64,000 nucleotides of DNA from Pseudomonadaceae bacterium (lineage in GTDB: Bacteria > Pseudomonadota > Gammaproteobacteria > Pseudomonadales > Azotimanducaceae): contig JANSXA010000003.1 in NCBI GenBank assembly GCA_024743175.1, positions 1-64,000 of the forward strand. The letters are read 5' to 3'. The position numbers and the translations under genes are program-made. The notes below the pieces were generated by a model. It saw only the letters and a program-made list of their open reading frames with translations, ran no database searches and was not told the DNA's origin. Below, piece by piece: positions 53,116 to 61,866 of the stretch. Each line of letters begins with the position of its first letter. The stretch's first letter is position 1.

Positions 53116-56106
53116 ATGAAGCACTTATTGCGTATCGCAGTTGCAGCCGCCAGCGGCGTAGGAATCCTGTTCTATGGGGGGGCTCTTATGGCCGCAGTAG
53201 ACGATGCCCCTATAGAGGAAATTGTTGTTACCGGCTCATATATCCAGCGATCGAGCTTCGACTCGTCATCGCCTTTGGATCTCATCGGTCAGGAAGACTT
53301 TGCACGTAACGGCGCCATCACGGTCAAAGACATGGCCCAGAATCTGACCTATAACTTGGGATCGGAAAATTTTCCAGATACTTTGCGCGCCGGTTCGACA
53401 ACAGGAACCGAGAACATCAATCTGCGAGGTCTGGGCTTAAACTCTACCCTCATTCTGATGAATGGTCGTCGCCAGGCGGAAGCGCCCAACCTGACCAATG
53501 ACGGTGTGGCTTTTGTCGATACGGCCTCCATGATGCCGACGATAGCCATTGAGCGTATGGAAATCCTCAAAGACGGCGCTGCTGCATTATATGGCTCCGA
53601 CGCCATTTCCGGTGTGGTGAACTTTATCACCCGCAGCGATTTTGAAGGATTTGAAATTCAGGCAGACTATCAGTCCATTAACGACAGCACCGACTGGGAC
53701 GCCGCCCGTGATTTGAACATTCAGGGTATTGTCGGTTTCAGCGGCGACCGCGGTAACATCATGATTGCGGCCAGCTTCCTGGATCGCACAGAGCTGCCAA
53801 TGTTTGCCCGGGACTTCACCTATGGTGGCGGTTTATCCAGCTTTGGTGCACCAGGCAAAATCTTCACAACCCAGAGTGCAGGTGAAAGTGATGCAGACTA
53901 TGCTGCGCGCTTAACGGCTTTTGAAGCAACCACCGAAGTACCGTTCAACCCGGCAACTGGTCAGTTCCTTGGTGGTGCTGACTTTGACTGCGCCAATGTG
54001 CCTCATGCCCAAGGTAGCCCCGGTGCCAATGGCCGTCGCAACACCACCTTCTATTTGCCTGCTTCAGAAAACTGCCTGGTAGATTTTCTACCGACGCAGT
54101 CGCTGATTGATGCAGAGCAACGTATGCAGTTTTATGGCCAGTTTAATTACCTGCTGAATATCGAGCATGAAATCGAGATTTACGGGGAATTCCATATGGC
54201 CACCAACGATGTAAAGCGCGGTAATTCACCCAGTTATGGTTTTGTCAGCGCACCTACGGTGCCGGTCAATAATCCAGGCCTGCGGTTTGATGCCTTCCAG
54301 CGCGGTTTGGGTGGTAACGAATTGATTGACGACGCTGCGGCCCAGGCGGCTGGCTTTGCCAATGCGGTGGCAGCTGCCGAGGCAAACCCACTAGTTGGCC
54401 CGATGATCACCAATATTCGACCTTTCACCGGTATCCCCGAAGAGACCTATATGAACCAGGGGCGCGTTAAAAACGCCGGTCGCATCGAGCGTGACAAGTC
54501 CCACTTTGTCACCGGCATCAAAGGCAACTTTGACGAAAACTGGACCTTCGACCTGGCAGGTACATGGAGTGAACATGAGTTCTCCGGTTTTACCGCTTAT
54601 GACACCAACACCTCTAATATGCTGACTGCTTTAGACGGATTTGGTGGTCGAGACTGTAACCCGGCTACCACCGCACGTGGTGATGCGGACGGTGGCTGTT
54701 ACTACCTGAATCCCTTTGGCAGTGCCTATTTGACCGATCCCAGCGATTTGGGCCCGAACGGTCTGTATAATGCAGACGAGCTGTACAGTTGGATGATAGA
54801 CCCGATCATGACTCAGGTTGAACAGGAGCTTTATGTAGTTGATGGTGTTGTGTCCGGCGACCTGTTTGAACTGCCCGCGGGCAACGTTGGCCTGGCGGTC
54901 GGCGCTCAGTATCGCGATCAGAAGTTTGAATCCATCCCGTCGGGTACCGGCAGCAACTTCAACTTTTCTTTTGTGGTGGGCCAGGAGCCATTTGAAGTTG
55001 ACCGCGACGTATACGCGGTGTTTCTTGAAACTCTGATACCGGTTTCAGATATGGATTCCGCCATCGGCGCCATGGAGCTTTCACTGGCGATTCGCTATGA
55101 AGACTATGGCAGCAGCACCGGTGATACCACCGATCCAAAGTTTGCTGTGTTGTGGATGCCTACACAGGATGTTGCCATCCGCGGCTCTTTCCAGACTTCT
55201 TTTAAAGCACCAGGTCTTGCTCAGTTAGGTGGTTCCAACACTTCGCTGAACAACGTCCAGGCGAATCCCTTTGATCCCACTTCCGCTCGGGTATTTGTCC
55301 CCGGTATCGCTGTGGGTAATCCTGACCTGGCACCGGAAACCGCTGACGTATTCAACATCGGCTTCAGCTGGGAGCCGACCAGTGGCGCTTTCGATGGCTT
55401 TTCTATTGAGGTGGACTACTGGGACTTTGCTTATGAAGATGCCATCAAAAAAGAATCTAACGTTGCTGTGATCGAAGCTTTTGTTGCCGGTGACCCCCTT
55501 GCACAAGCCAAAATCACCCTGGATGGGCTAGGCAACATTGCGGTGATCCGCTCAGAGTTCATCAATGCGGCCTCTGTCGATACCAGCGGTATCGATATTT
55601 CGCTGGGATACATGCTGGAAACTGATGACTACGGTATTTTTGATCTGTTTTTCAACACGTCCATCATCGACGAGTACAAATTCCGCGAAGCGCCTAACTC
55701 ACCGGAAGTGGACGGCAAAGGCCAGCGCAACTTCCAGACCATTGGTGCGCCGGCGCCAGAGTGGCGGGCGAATGCGGGACTTGACTGGATGTTCGGCAGT
55801 CACTCCGCCAGCTTCACCTTGCGGTATACGGATAACTATGAGATGACGAGGGCACCGTCTGCACTAATCGCTGGTTTCAACGGTCGACAACCAGACCCGG
55901 CAATCGACGATCATATGACTGTTGACGTACAGTACTCATACCAGTTTCAGGAACTGTTTGATAGCAATGGCCCAACCGTGACTATCGGTGCGATAAATCT
56001 GTTCGACGAAGACCCACCTTCTCTGGATGATGGTCCGGGTTATGATTCCAAGATTCACGATCCTCGTGGCCTGGTCATCTATGGTCGAGTGAAGATGGCA
56101 TTTTAG
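53116..56106 (+). CDS. TonB-dependent receptor
   Basis: This 996-residue outer-membrane receptor has a signal peptide (to about residue 27), TonB box EEIVVTGSYIQRSSFDSS, plug motifs LRGLGLNSTLILMNGRRQA and DGAAALYGSDAISGVVNF, and a barrel ending YGRVKMAF. It is of the same class as the receptors at 35698 and 38840. The 428-bp upstream region carries a 17-bp palindrome and three 15-bp repeats, so it is probably regulated. A good terminator follows the gene. The ligand is unknown. Confidence 0.93.
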   Translation: MKHLLRIAVAAASGVGILFYGGALMAAVDDAPIEEIVVTGSYIQRSSFDSSSPLDLIGQEDFARNGAITVKDMAQNLTYNLGSENFPDTLRAGSTTGTENINLRGLGLNSTLILMNGRRQAEAPNLTNDGVAFVDTASMMPTIAIERMEILKDGAAALYGSDAISGVVNFITRSDFEGFEIQADYQSINDSTDWDAARDLNIQGIVGFSGDRGNIMIAASFLDRTELPMFARDFTYGGGLSSFGAPGKIFTTQSAGESDADYAARLTAFEATTEVPFNPATGQFLGGADFDCANVPHAQGSPGANGRRNTTFYLPASENCLVDFLPTQSLIDAEQRMQFYGQFNYLLNIEHEIEIYGEFHMATNDVKRGNSPSYGFVSAPTVPVNNPGLRFDAFQRGLGGNELIDDAAAQAAGFANAVAAAEANPLVGPMITNIRPFTGIPEETYMNQGRVKNAGRIERDKSHFVTGIKGNFDENWTFDLAGTWSEHEFSGFTAYDTNTSNMLTALDGFGGRDCNPATTARGDADGGCYYLNPFGSAYLTDPSDLGPNGLYNADELYSWMIDPIMTQVEQELYVVDGVVSGDLFELPAGNVGLAVGAQYRDQKFESIPSGTGSNFNFSFVVGQEPFEVDRDVYAVFLETLIPVSDMDSAIGAMELSLAIRYEDYGSSTGDTTDPKFAVLWMPTQDVAIRGSFQTSFKAPGLAQLGGSNTSLNNVQANPFDPTSARVFVPGIAVGNPDLAPETADVFNIGFSWEPTSGAFDGFSIEVDYWDFAYEDAIKKESNVAVIEAFVAGDPLAQAKITLDGLGNIAVIRSEFINAASVDTSGIDISLGYMLETDDYGIFDLFFNTSIIDEYKFREAPNSPEVDGKGQRNFQTIGAPAPEWRANAGLDWMFGSHSASFTLRYTDNYEMTRAPSALIAGFNGRQPDPAIDDHMTVDVQYSYQFQELFDSNGPTVTIGAINLFDEDPPSLDDGPGYDSKIHDPRGLVIYGRVKMAF

Positions 56107-56122
56107 CCTAACAAGACTCGTG

Positions 56123-56146
56123 GGCGGCCTAAGGGCCGCCTTTTTT
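56123..56146 (+). terminator. Rho-independent terminator
   Basis: GGCGGCC (56123-56129) pairs with GGCCGCC (56134-56140) around TAAG, followed directly by six T. It ends the TBDR transcript from 53116. Confidence 0.92.
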
Positions 56147-56311
56147 ATTGACAGACGCGAACCACTATCGCACCAAATTATCGGAAGATCCCGTTGTGCT
56201 GCTTGTCATTTGTGTTTTCCCTTGTGCCGCACCCGCGTCAGCATTGTCACGCTGGGAGTAATGTAAATCGAGCGAGAGGTCAAAGCTTTTTGCGTTACTT
56301 TGTAACGTGGA

Positions 56312-57355
56312 CTAATTGTTCGGTGCTAAGGATAGATGAATACCATATTCACCCTCATATTCGTTACCTAATATTTTCAGGGCTTTATCTGCTTCGTCCA
56401 AGGCAAGCGTATGGGTGTGCATTAACTCCAGCGGGTAACGATGCGACTCGATAATGCGTATTGCTGCCTCGTAAGAATCGTAGTCTACCGCCAGCGCGCC
56501 AAGGATAGTGAGTTCGCGCATCAGCACTCGATTGCTGTCAAATTCAGGCACTTTTCCGTACTTTGCCCCGGCCAGAACGACTGTGCCGCCGGGTGCGGCT
56601 AAATCGAGTGAGTCGATAACCGGTTGTGTGGAGCCGCTGGTTACCTCGACGACAACCTGAGCCATCTCCGCATTTGTAAACTCTCGCACAGTACCGATGG
56701 CGTCTTCTTTCTCTACGTCGATCGCCAGGTCGGCGCCAAATTCGCGTGCAAGCTCAAGTTTTGGTACATCGGCAGTGAGCCCGGTGACGATAATTCTGGA
56801 TGCGCCTGCTTCACGAGCCGCAACTACCGATGCCAACCCTCGCTGTCCACAGCCAAGCACAACGACACAATCGCCAATACCCGTGCCGGGTAACTTATGA
56901 GCCCAGCGAACACCGGCGCCGAGAGGGTTGAACATGACCGCAAGTTCGGCAGGTAAATCCCGATCCATCTTGTGTACCAGTGCGTGCGGATCGAGGTAGA
57001 GCAATTCGGCATGACCGCCCCAGAGGGAAGGCGATTCGGAGACATCGCGATAACCATAGGCGTGGATCATTGCACCCGAGGCTCTGCAAAGGTTGTACTT
57101 ACCTTTGACACATTGCCGACAAAAACCGCAAGGCAGCATTGTTGCTACTGCCACACGGTCACCAACCTGTACGCCCCCGCGCTGCGCAGCAATGTCGCCA
57201 ATTTCTTCAATAATGCCCACAGGCTCATGACCTGGAATAACAGTTTTCGCGTAAATGTGGGTGTAGTGGAACCAATCACTGCCGCGAATATCAGAATGCT
57301 CGACCCTGAGTAAGCCTTCTTCAGGTCCGATAGAGGTGACTTCAAATTCTCGCAT
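56312..57355 (-). CDS. Medium-chain zinc dehydrogenase lacking a ligand Cys
   Basis: The 347-residue protein is a medium-chain dehydrogenase of the threonine/alcohol dehydrogenase type. His43-Glu44 (PGHEPVG), the structural zinc Cys in CGFCRQCVKGKYNLC, and the NAD site VVLGCGQRGLASV are present. The catalytic-zinc Cys normally found in the CGSD motif is replaced: the site reads IRGSDW with Arg24. The N-terminus also starts late: sequence like GIREYE continues upstream to a TAA a few codons away. Activity is thus doubtful. It is divergent from the HadAB-like gene pair and shares that promoter region. Confidence 0.82.
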   Translation of the reverse strand: MREFEVTSIGPEEGLLRVEHSDIRGSDWFHYTHIYAKTVIPGHEPVGIIEEIGDIAAQRGGVQVGDRVAVATMLPCGFCRQCVKGKYNLCRASGAMIHAYGYRDVSESPSLWGGHAELLYLDPHALVHKMDRDLPAELAVMFNPLGAGVRWAHKLPGTGIGDCVVVLGCGQRGLASVVAAREAGASRIIVTGLTADVPKLELAREFGADLAIDVEKEDAIGTVREFTNAEMAQVVVEVTSGSTQPVIDSLDLAAPGGTVVLAGAKYGKVPEFDSNRVLMRELTILGALAVDYDSYEAAIRIIESHRYPLELMHTHTLALDEADKALKILGNEYEGEYGIHLSLAPNN

Positions 57356-57439
57356 TTCGTATTCGCGAATGCCTGTTTACACCACTGCTTCATCTGCAAT
57401 GACTACCCTTCATTTTCCATGCTGTTGACGACCCGGAAA

Positions 57440-57457
57440 TTGTACGTAACTGTACAA
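57440..57457. promoter_or_regulatory. TTGTAC inverted repeat
   Basis: TTGTAC and GTACAA are separated by 6 bp in the divergent region between the dehydrogenase and the HadA-like gene. Three tandem AATGTG-type hexamers follow at 57461-57478. It may be a second regulatory site. Confidence 0.4.
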
Positions 57458-57488
57458 AGCAATGTGAATGTGAATGTCCAATCTGGTT

Positions 57489-57519
57489 TATAATTAAAAC
57501 TACATGTAAGCTTGCATAC
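57489..57519 (+). promoter_or_regulatory. Promoter -10 box with shared operator
   Basis: TATAAT at 57489-57494 is a perfect -10 box, although no good -35 is seen. ATGTAAGCTTGCATAC at 57504-57519 begins about where transcription would start; it matches the site at 46060-46075 (minus strand) at 15 of 16 bases. A repressor bound there would cover the start of transcription. Confidence 0.6.
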
Positions 57520-57547
57520 AATAATTTCTGAGAACAAGGAGCTGCGG

Positions 57548-57991
57548 GTGTTGGATAAAAGTATTGTCGGGCAGGAGTCTCCGCCTAAAACAGTCATGGC
57601 TGAGCCAGGTCAGATGAAATTCTTTGCTAAAGCCACAGGTGCCGTAGATCAAATTTACTGGGATGAAGAAGCGGCCATGGCGGCGGGCCATCCTGGGTTG
57701 CCAGCTGCGCCAACCTACCTGTTTTGTTTGAACAATTTTGCGCCATCTAAAGGGCCTTCGATACTCGCGCAACTGGGTGTCGACATTGGTCGTGTCCTGC
57801 ATGGCGAACAACGCTTCAAATATGGCAAACCGATTTACGCGGGTGATGAAATCACACTCCAGGACAAAGTTATCGATGCTTATGAAAAAAAAGGTGGTGC
57901 ATTACAGTTCATCCTCACTGAGACAGCAGCTACCAATCAGCATGGTGAGTCAGTAGGTAGTATGACGAACAGCCTGGTAATCAGAAATTAA
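57548..57991 (+). CDS. HadA-like hotdog protein (non-catalytic partner)
   Basis: This 147-residue protein is a FAS1-like dehydratase/MaoC half: FFAKATGAVDQIYWDEEAAMAAGHPGLPAAPTYLF has the HadA-type pattern with APT but lacks the Asp and His of R-specific hydratases. Such subunits pair with a catalytic MaoC protein, and one starts 8 bp downstream. The GTG at 57548 follows AAGGAG at six bases, better than the in-frame TTG at 57512. Its likely role is substrate binding within the heterodimer. Confidence 0.82.
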   Translation: MLDKSIVGQESPPKTVMAEPGQMKFFAKATGAVDQIYWDEEAAMAAGHPGLPAAPTYLFCLNNFAPSKGPSILAQLGVDIGRVLHGEQRFKYGKPIYAGDEITLQDKVIDAYEKKGGALQFILTETAATNQHGESVGSMTNSLVIRN

Positions 57992-57999
57992 GGAATGGT

Positions 58000-58419
58000 A
58001 TGTCTGAATTAAACTACGCAAGTATCAATGTAGGCGATGAATTGCCAAGTCATGTTTGTGGCCCAATAACGCGCACGACATTAGCGTTGTTCGGTGGTGC
58101 ATCCGGTGACCATAACCCGATTCACATAGATATCGATTTTGCCAGGAAGGCCGGCATGCCTGACGTATTTGCTCATGGCATGTTGTCGATGGCATTTCTT
58201 GCGCAACTCCTTACTAACTGGGTCGACCAGAACAGAATAAAGGAATACGGCGTGCGCTTCACTGCGATTACTCCGGTTCTGGCAACCGTGACCTGTAAAG
58301 GCAAGGTCTCCGAGAAGTTCGAACAGGATGGCGAGCCCTGTCTGAGAGTAGAGGTAAGTGCAGAAGTTGACGATGGCACCAAAACCTTGGTCGGTGATGC
58401 CGTTATCAGTTGCCGCTGA
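58000..58419 (+). CDS. MaoC-like dehydratase (HadB-like catalytic subunit)
   Basis: The 139-residue hotdog protein has the R-specific enoyl-CoA hydratase motif GGASGDHNPIHID with catalytic Asp37 and His42, followed by FARKAGMPDVFAHGMLSM. It adds water to an enoyl-CoA or removes it. With the upstream HadA-like subunit it probably forms a heterodimer, as in mycobacterial HadAB or ChsH1-type hydratases. AAGGA precedes the ATG. Its 8-bp distance to the partner indicates one transcript. Confidence 0.88.
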   Translation: MSELNYASINVGDELPSHVCGPITRTTLALFGGASGDHNPIHIDIDFARKAGMPDVFAHGMLSMAFLAQLLTNWVDQNRIKEYGVRFTAITPVLATVTCKGKVSEKFEQDGEPCLRVEVSAEVDDGTKTLVGDAVISCR

Positions 58420-58588
58420 TACTCTGGTCGACTTCTGTCGCTGCATCGGTAGAGCCTCCCATTGTAGTGCGTGTAACACTCAAGCCTCGTTGATTGCACA
58501 ATTCCGCATAGTAAGCACGCGTTCATAAATCGGGTAGATCGTGGCAATTGGAAGTCCGGCGATATCGCTCAAACAGGATGGGACACTA

Positions 58589-59719
58589 ATGAAGTTCAGT
58601 TTTACCGAAGAACAGGCGCTCTTTCGCGATATTGTGAGGAGGTTTGTCGTGGAGCAGTCTCCCAGAGAGGAGGTTCGCAAGGTGATGGAAACCAATGCCG
58701 GATATGATCCGGCATTGTGGCAAAGGTTGTGTGAGAGTTTGGGGTTGCACGCGTTACACATACCTGAAAAGTACGGTGGACAAGGATTTGGTGCTGTTGA
58801 ATTGTGCATCGCCATGGAAGAGCTGGGTCGTGGATTAGTCTGCAGCCCACTCTTCGGATCATCCGTGTTAGCAGGGACCGCCATCCTGGAAGCTGGAATG
58901 GCGCAGGACCGAGAGCTCTGGTTGCCACCGTTAGCCGCCAGTGAGAGGCGTTACGCTCTGGCTGTTGACGAAGGTGGTGGTTGCTGGGATGCCAAAAGTT
59001 TGACAATGCAATACACACAACAAGGCGACACTTATTCTCTCTCAGGTAAGAAAACCTTTGTCGTCGATGGCTGCTCTGCCGACGTGATTGTGGTTGCCGC
59101 GCGTGAGCCTGAGACGAAGGGTCTCAACGGGATCACTTTTTTCATGGTTGAAGCAAGCGCGCCGGGAGTCAATAGGCGGCTTTTAGACACCGTCGATCAA
59201 ACTCGTAAGCTGGCCGAGATAGATTTCAATAACGCCAGTGCGAAGCTGCTCGGCACACCAGGCGAAGGAGGCTCCGCCCTGGAGCGAACGATTGACCTGT
59301 GCCGTGTATATCTGTCTAACGAAATGGTTGGGGGTGCGCAGCGATTGCTGGAAGATGCCGTCACCTACGCCGGAACGCGGCTGCAGTTCGGTCGCACCAT
59401 CGGTAGCTTCCAGGCTATCAAGCACAAATGTGCTGATCTGCTCCTGCATGTGGAGCTTGCCAAGTCTGCTGCATATTGTGCAGCGGAAGCGGCTGCCACA
59501 GGCGATCCGGAGTTTTCGGCTCTTGCCGCATTGAGTAAGGCAATGGCAGCAGATACTTACGTGAAAACTGCAGCCCAAACCATTCAGATTCACGGTGGGA
59601 TCGGGTTTACCTGGGAAAACGATACCCACCTGTATTTCAAGCGTGCCAAAAGCTCGGAAACACTGTTTGGCCAGCCGGCCTGGCATCGGGAGCGGATGCT
59701 GCGAGGCTGGCAGATTTAG
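58589..59719 (+). CDS. Acyl-CoA dehydrogenase, subunit 1 of a likely pair
   Basis: The 376-residue FAD protein has the ACAD fold from FSFTEEQALFRDIVRRFV at the N-terminus to IHGGIGFTWENDTHLYFKRA near the C-terminus. The Glu in FTWE and KRA fits the FadE28-like half of two-gene ACADs. The beta domain is weakly conserved. Adjacent to it, 51 bp downstream, is a second ACAD of the FadE29-like type. I infer a heterotetramer. The ATG at 58589 is preferred to the in-frame start at 58541. Confidence 0.88.
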   Translation: MKFSFTEEQALFRDIVRRFVVEQSPREEVRKVMETNAGYDPALWQRLCESLGLHALHIPEKYGGQGFGAVELCIAMEELGRGLVCSPLFGSSVLAGTAILEAGMAQDRELWLPPLAASERRYALAVDEGGGCWDAKSLTMQYTQQGDTYSLSGKKTFVVDGCSADVIVVAAREPETKGLNGITFFMVEASAPGVNRRLLDTVDQTRKLAEIDFNNASAKLLGTPGEGGSALERTIDLCRVYLSNEMVGGAQRLLEDAVTYAGTRLQFGRTIGSFQAIKHKCADLLLHVELAKSAAYCAAEAAATGDPEFSALAALSKAMAADTYVKTAAQTIQIHGGIGFTWENDTHLYFKRAKSSETLFGQPAWHRERMLRGWQI

Positions 59720-59770
59720 GCGCTCGACGCGAATCGGATTTTGTGATGACTCAGCTCTAAAGGAGACGAA

Positions 59771-61033
59771 ATGGCTTCAAACGCGGCTGAACTGCCGGAT
59801 GAACAAACACTGCGAACCAACGTTCGGATGTGGCTGGAACGCAATTGGGACCCCGATCGCAAATTGGTCGAGTGGCGGCGTATGCTGGCTGAGACGGGTT
59901 GGGGATGTCCTGAGTGGCCCGAAGAATGGTTCGGCCTCGACTATCCGAGCAGCCTCGCCAATGCTGTTCAGGACGAAATTGCCAGTTTCGGAGCAATTGG
60001 CGTTGCGCGATCCGGCGTACGAATGCTGGCGGCCGCAACGCTACTGGAACATGGCAGCGCTGCGCAGAAGTCCCAGTTTCTGGGCGGTATTCTCAGCGGT
60101 GAGGATACCTGGTGTCAGCTGTTCAGTGAGCCAGGAAGCGGGTCGGACCTTGCTGGATTGACGACGCGTGCGGACAAGCAGGGTGATCATTGGCGGATTA
60201 ACGGACAGAAAGTGTGGACCACCTCTGCTCATCACGCCAACTATGGCATGCTGTTGGCGCGTACGGATTGGGATGTTCCGAAGCACCGGGGGTTGACCTT
60301 TTTTGTTGTCGACATGAAGCAGCCAGGGGTGGAAGTCCGGCCGCTTAAGCAGATGAACGGTTACGCGTCCTTCAACGAAGTTTTTTTTACAGATGCGATC
60401 GTTCCGTTAGACCGGGTGGTTGGGGAGCGCGACGGAGGCTGGAGTGTGGCGTTGACGACACTCGCCAACGAACGGCGGGTCGCTGATGGCATGCGTGCCT
60501 GGGGTAGCGTGCAGGCGGGTACGGGCGGAATCTTCGAAGAGCTTGCGGCGGAAACGAGAACGGTTAACGAGCCCTATAAGTGGTATCCACAGCGTGCGGG
60601 ACGACCCGATCTGGTGATATCACAGGCACGTGCAGCGGATCTGGATCAGGACCCTGTGGTGCGCCAAGCCATCGCGAACTTACTGATACTGGAAAAAAGC
60701 AGTCAATGGACAGCGAGGAGGGCACGCGAGGCCCATCTGCTGGGTAGACCTCAAGGTCCGGAAGGGTCGCTTGGCAAGCTCGCCGCCAGTCACGTAGCGC
60801 GTGCCGCTGCCGAGGTGCATACTATGATCGCAGGAGGCGAAGCCCTGTTGGCGGGTAAAGATGGACCGCTCGATGGATTGATAGCAGAAATCTTGTTGTC
60901 AGTTCCAGCTATTTCAATTGCAGGGGGAACAGATGAAATACAGCACAACATTATTGCAGAACGCGTTTTAGGCATGCCCAAAGAACCCCGCACAGACGTT
61001 GACCGTCCCTTTAAAGATATCCCCAGGAACTGA
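59771..61033 (+). CDS. Acyl-CoA dehydrogenase, subunit 2 of a likely pair
   Basis: The 420-residue ACAD has LFSEPGSGSDLAGLTTRADKQ and GQKVWTTSAHHANYG in the beta domain and AISIAGGTDEIQHNIIAERVLG at the C-terminus, the FadE29-like pattern. With the preceding ACAD it likely forms a heteromeric enzyme, as known for steroid side-chain degradation. AAAGGAGA gives a strong ribosome site. It resembles the separate ACAD at 24657. The substrate is inferred to be a bulky acyl-CoA. Confidence 0.9.
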   Translation: MASNAAELPDEQTLRTNVRMWLERNWDPDRKLVEWRRMLAETGWGCPEWPEEWFGLDYPSSLANAVQDEIASFGAIGVARSGVRMLAAATLLEHGSAAQKSQFLGGILSGEDTWCQLFSEPGSGSDLAGLTTRADKQGDHWRINGQKVWTTSAHHANYGMLLARTDWDVPKHRGLTFFVVDMKQPGVEVRPLKQMNGYASFNEVFFTDAIVPLDRVVGERDGGWSVALTTLANERRVADGMRAWGSVQAGTGGIFEELAAETRTVNEPYKWYPQRAGRPDLVISQARAADLDQDPVVRQAIANLLILEKSSQWTARRAREAHLLGRPQGPEGSLGKLAASHVARAAAEVHTMIAGGEALLAGKDGPLDGLIAEILLSVPAISIAGGTDEIQHNIIAERVLGMPKEPRTDVDRPFKDIPRN

Positions 61034-61082
61034 GCATCACGAATGCACAAAGCGAGGGAAAGTGCCACCAGGAGCTACCTCT

Positions 61083-61817
61083 GTGCAGCTTCATCAGATT
61101 AAAACAAGGTATGTAAACACGTACCTTGTCGAGGGGCCTGAGCACCTGCTTGTTATTGATGTCGCTCAGGGTAGCGCACAGTATGTACTTGGATATGTAC
61201 GTCAGGAGTTGCAGCGCGAGCCGGACGAAATAGCCCTGGTTGTATGCACGCATTCCGATCCTGACCACAGCGGAGGGGTGATTCAGCTTGCCCAGCTTTG
61301 TGGCGCGGAGATTGGTATGCCCGATGCGATGTCTTCGCAGCTTGGGCGGTTTAACAGCCCGCTGGTTAGTATGATAATGCGATTGCTGACCAGCGCTCGC
61401 GAAGGTTTGCGGTTGCGGGCATGGCGTATGTACGCCAATCCGGCGCGCAGCCGCAGGGCACGTGCGCAGCCTGCACATGTACCGGTCGTTGATGAGACCC
61501 TTAAACCGCATACACCAGTTCGACATTTTCTCAAACACGGCCAGCGATTGCCGGGTTTCGAAGACTGGCAGGTTGTGCATACACCTGGACACTCCTGGGA
61601 CAGTTGCTGTTTTTTTCATTTGCCCTCGCGTGCGTTGGTCAGCGGGGACACCTTGCTCGGAAGTTCCGCGCGTGGTGAACTGGTGAAACCGGCGATTTAT
61701 TCCAGCGTTCGGCAGACAAAAAGGTCCATTAAAAGGCTTAAGAAGCTAGAACCGCGGGCAGTTTATCCAGGGCATGGCATGGTGCTGACGGGTGATCACT
61801 TGTTAGAACATCTTTGA
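61083..61817 (+). CDS. MBL-fold metallo-hydrolase
   Basis: The 244-residue protein has the metallo-beta-lactamase fold: CTHSDPDHSGG (HxxxDH zinc motif), TPGHSWDSC and SGDTLLG, and YPGHG near the end. The HTHSDPDH-type spacing here reads THSDPDH, so the first zinc ligand His is present and the second follows as DH. It may hydrolyse a thioester or lactone, in keeping with the CoA neighbours. The GTG at 61083 is chosen because of AGGAG nine bases upstream; a GTG at 61062 is also possible. Confidence 0.85.
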   Translation: MQLHQIKTRYVNTYLVEGPEHLLVIDVAQGSAQYVLGYVRQELQREPDEIALVVCTHSDPDHSGGVIQLAQLCGAEIGMPDAMSSQLGRFNSPLVSMIMRLLTSAREGLRLRAWRMYANPARSRRARAQPAHVPVVDETLKPHTPVRHFLKHGQRLPGFEDWQVVHTPGHSWDSCCFFHLPSRALVSGDTLLGSSARGELVKPAIYSSVRQTKRSIKRLKKLEPRAVYPGHGMVLTGDHLLEHL

Positions 61818-61866
61818 ATATGGGTGTACAAACAAAGCGATAAAATTGCACAAAAAGGGGTTTGAA

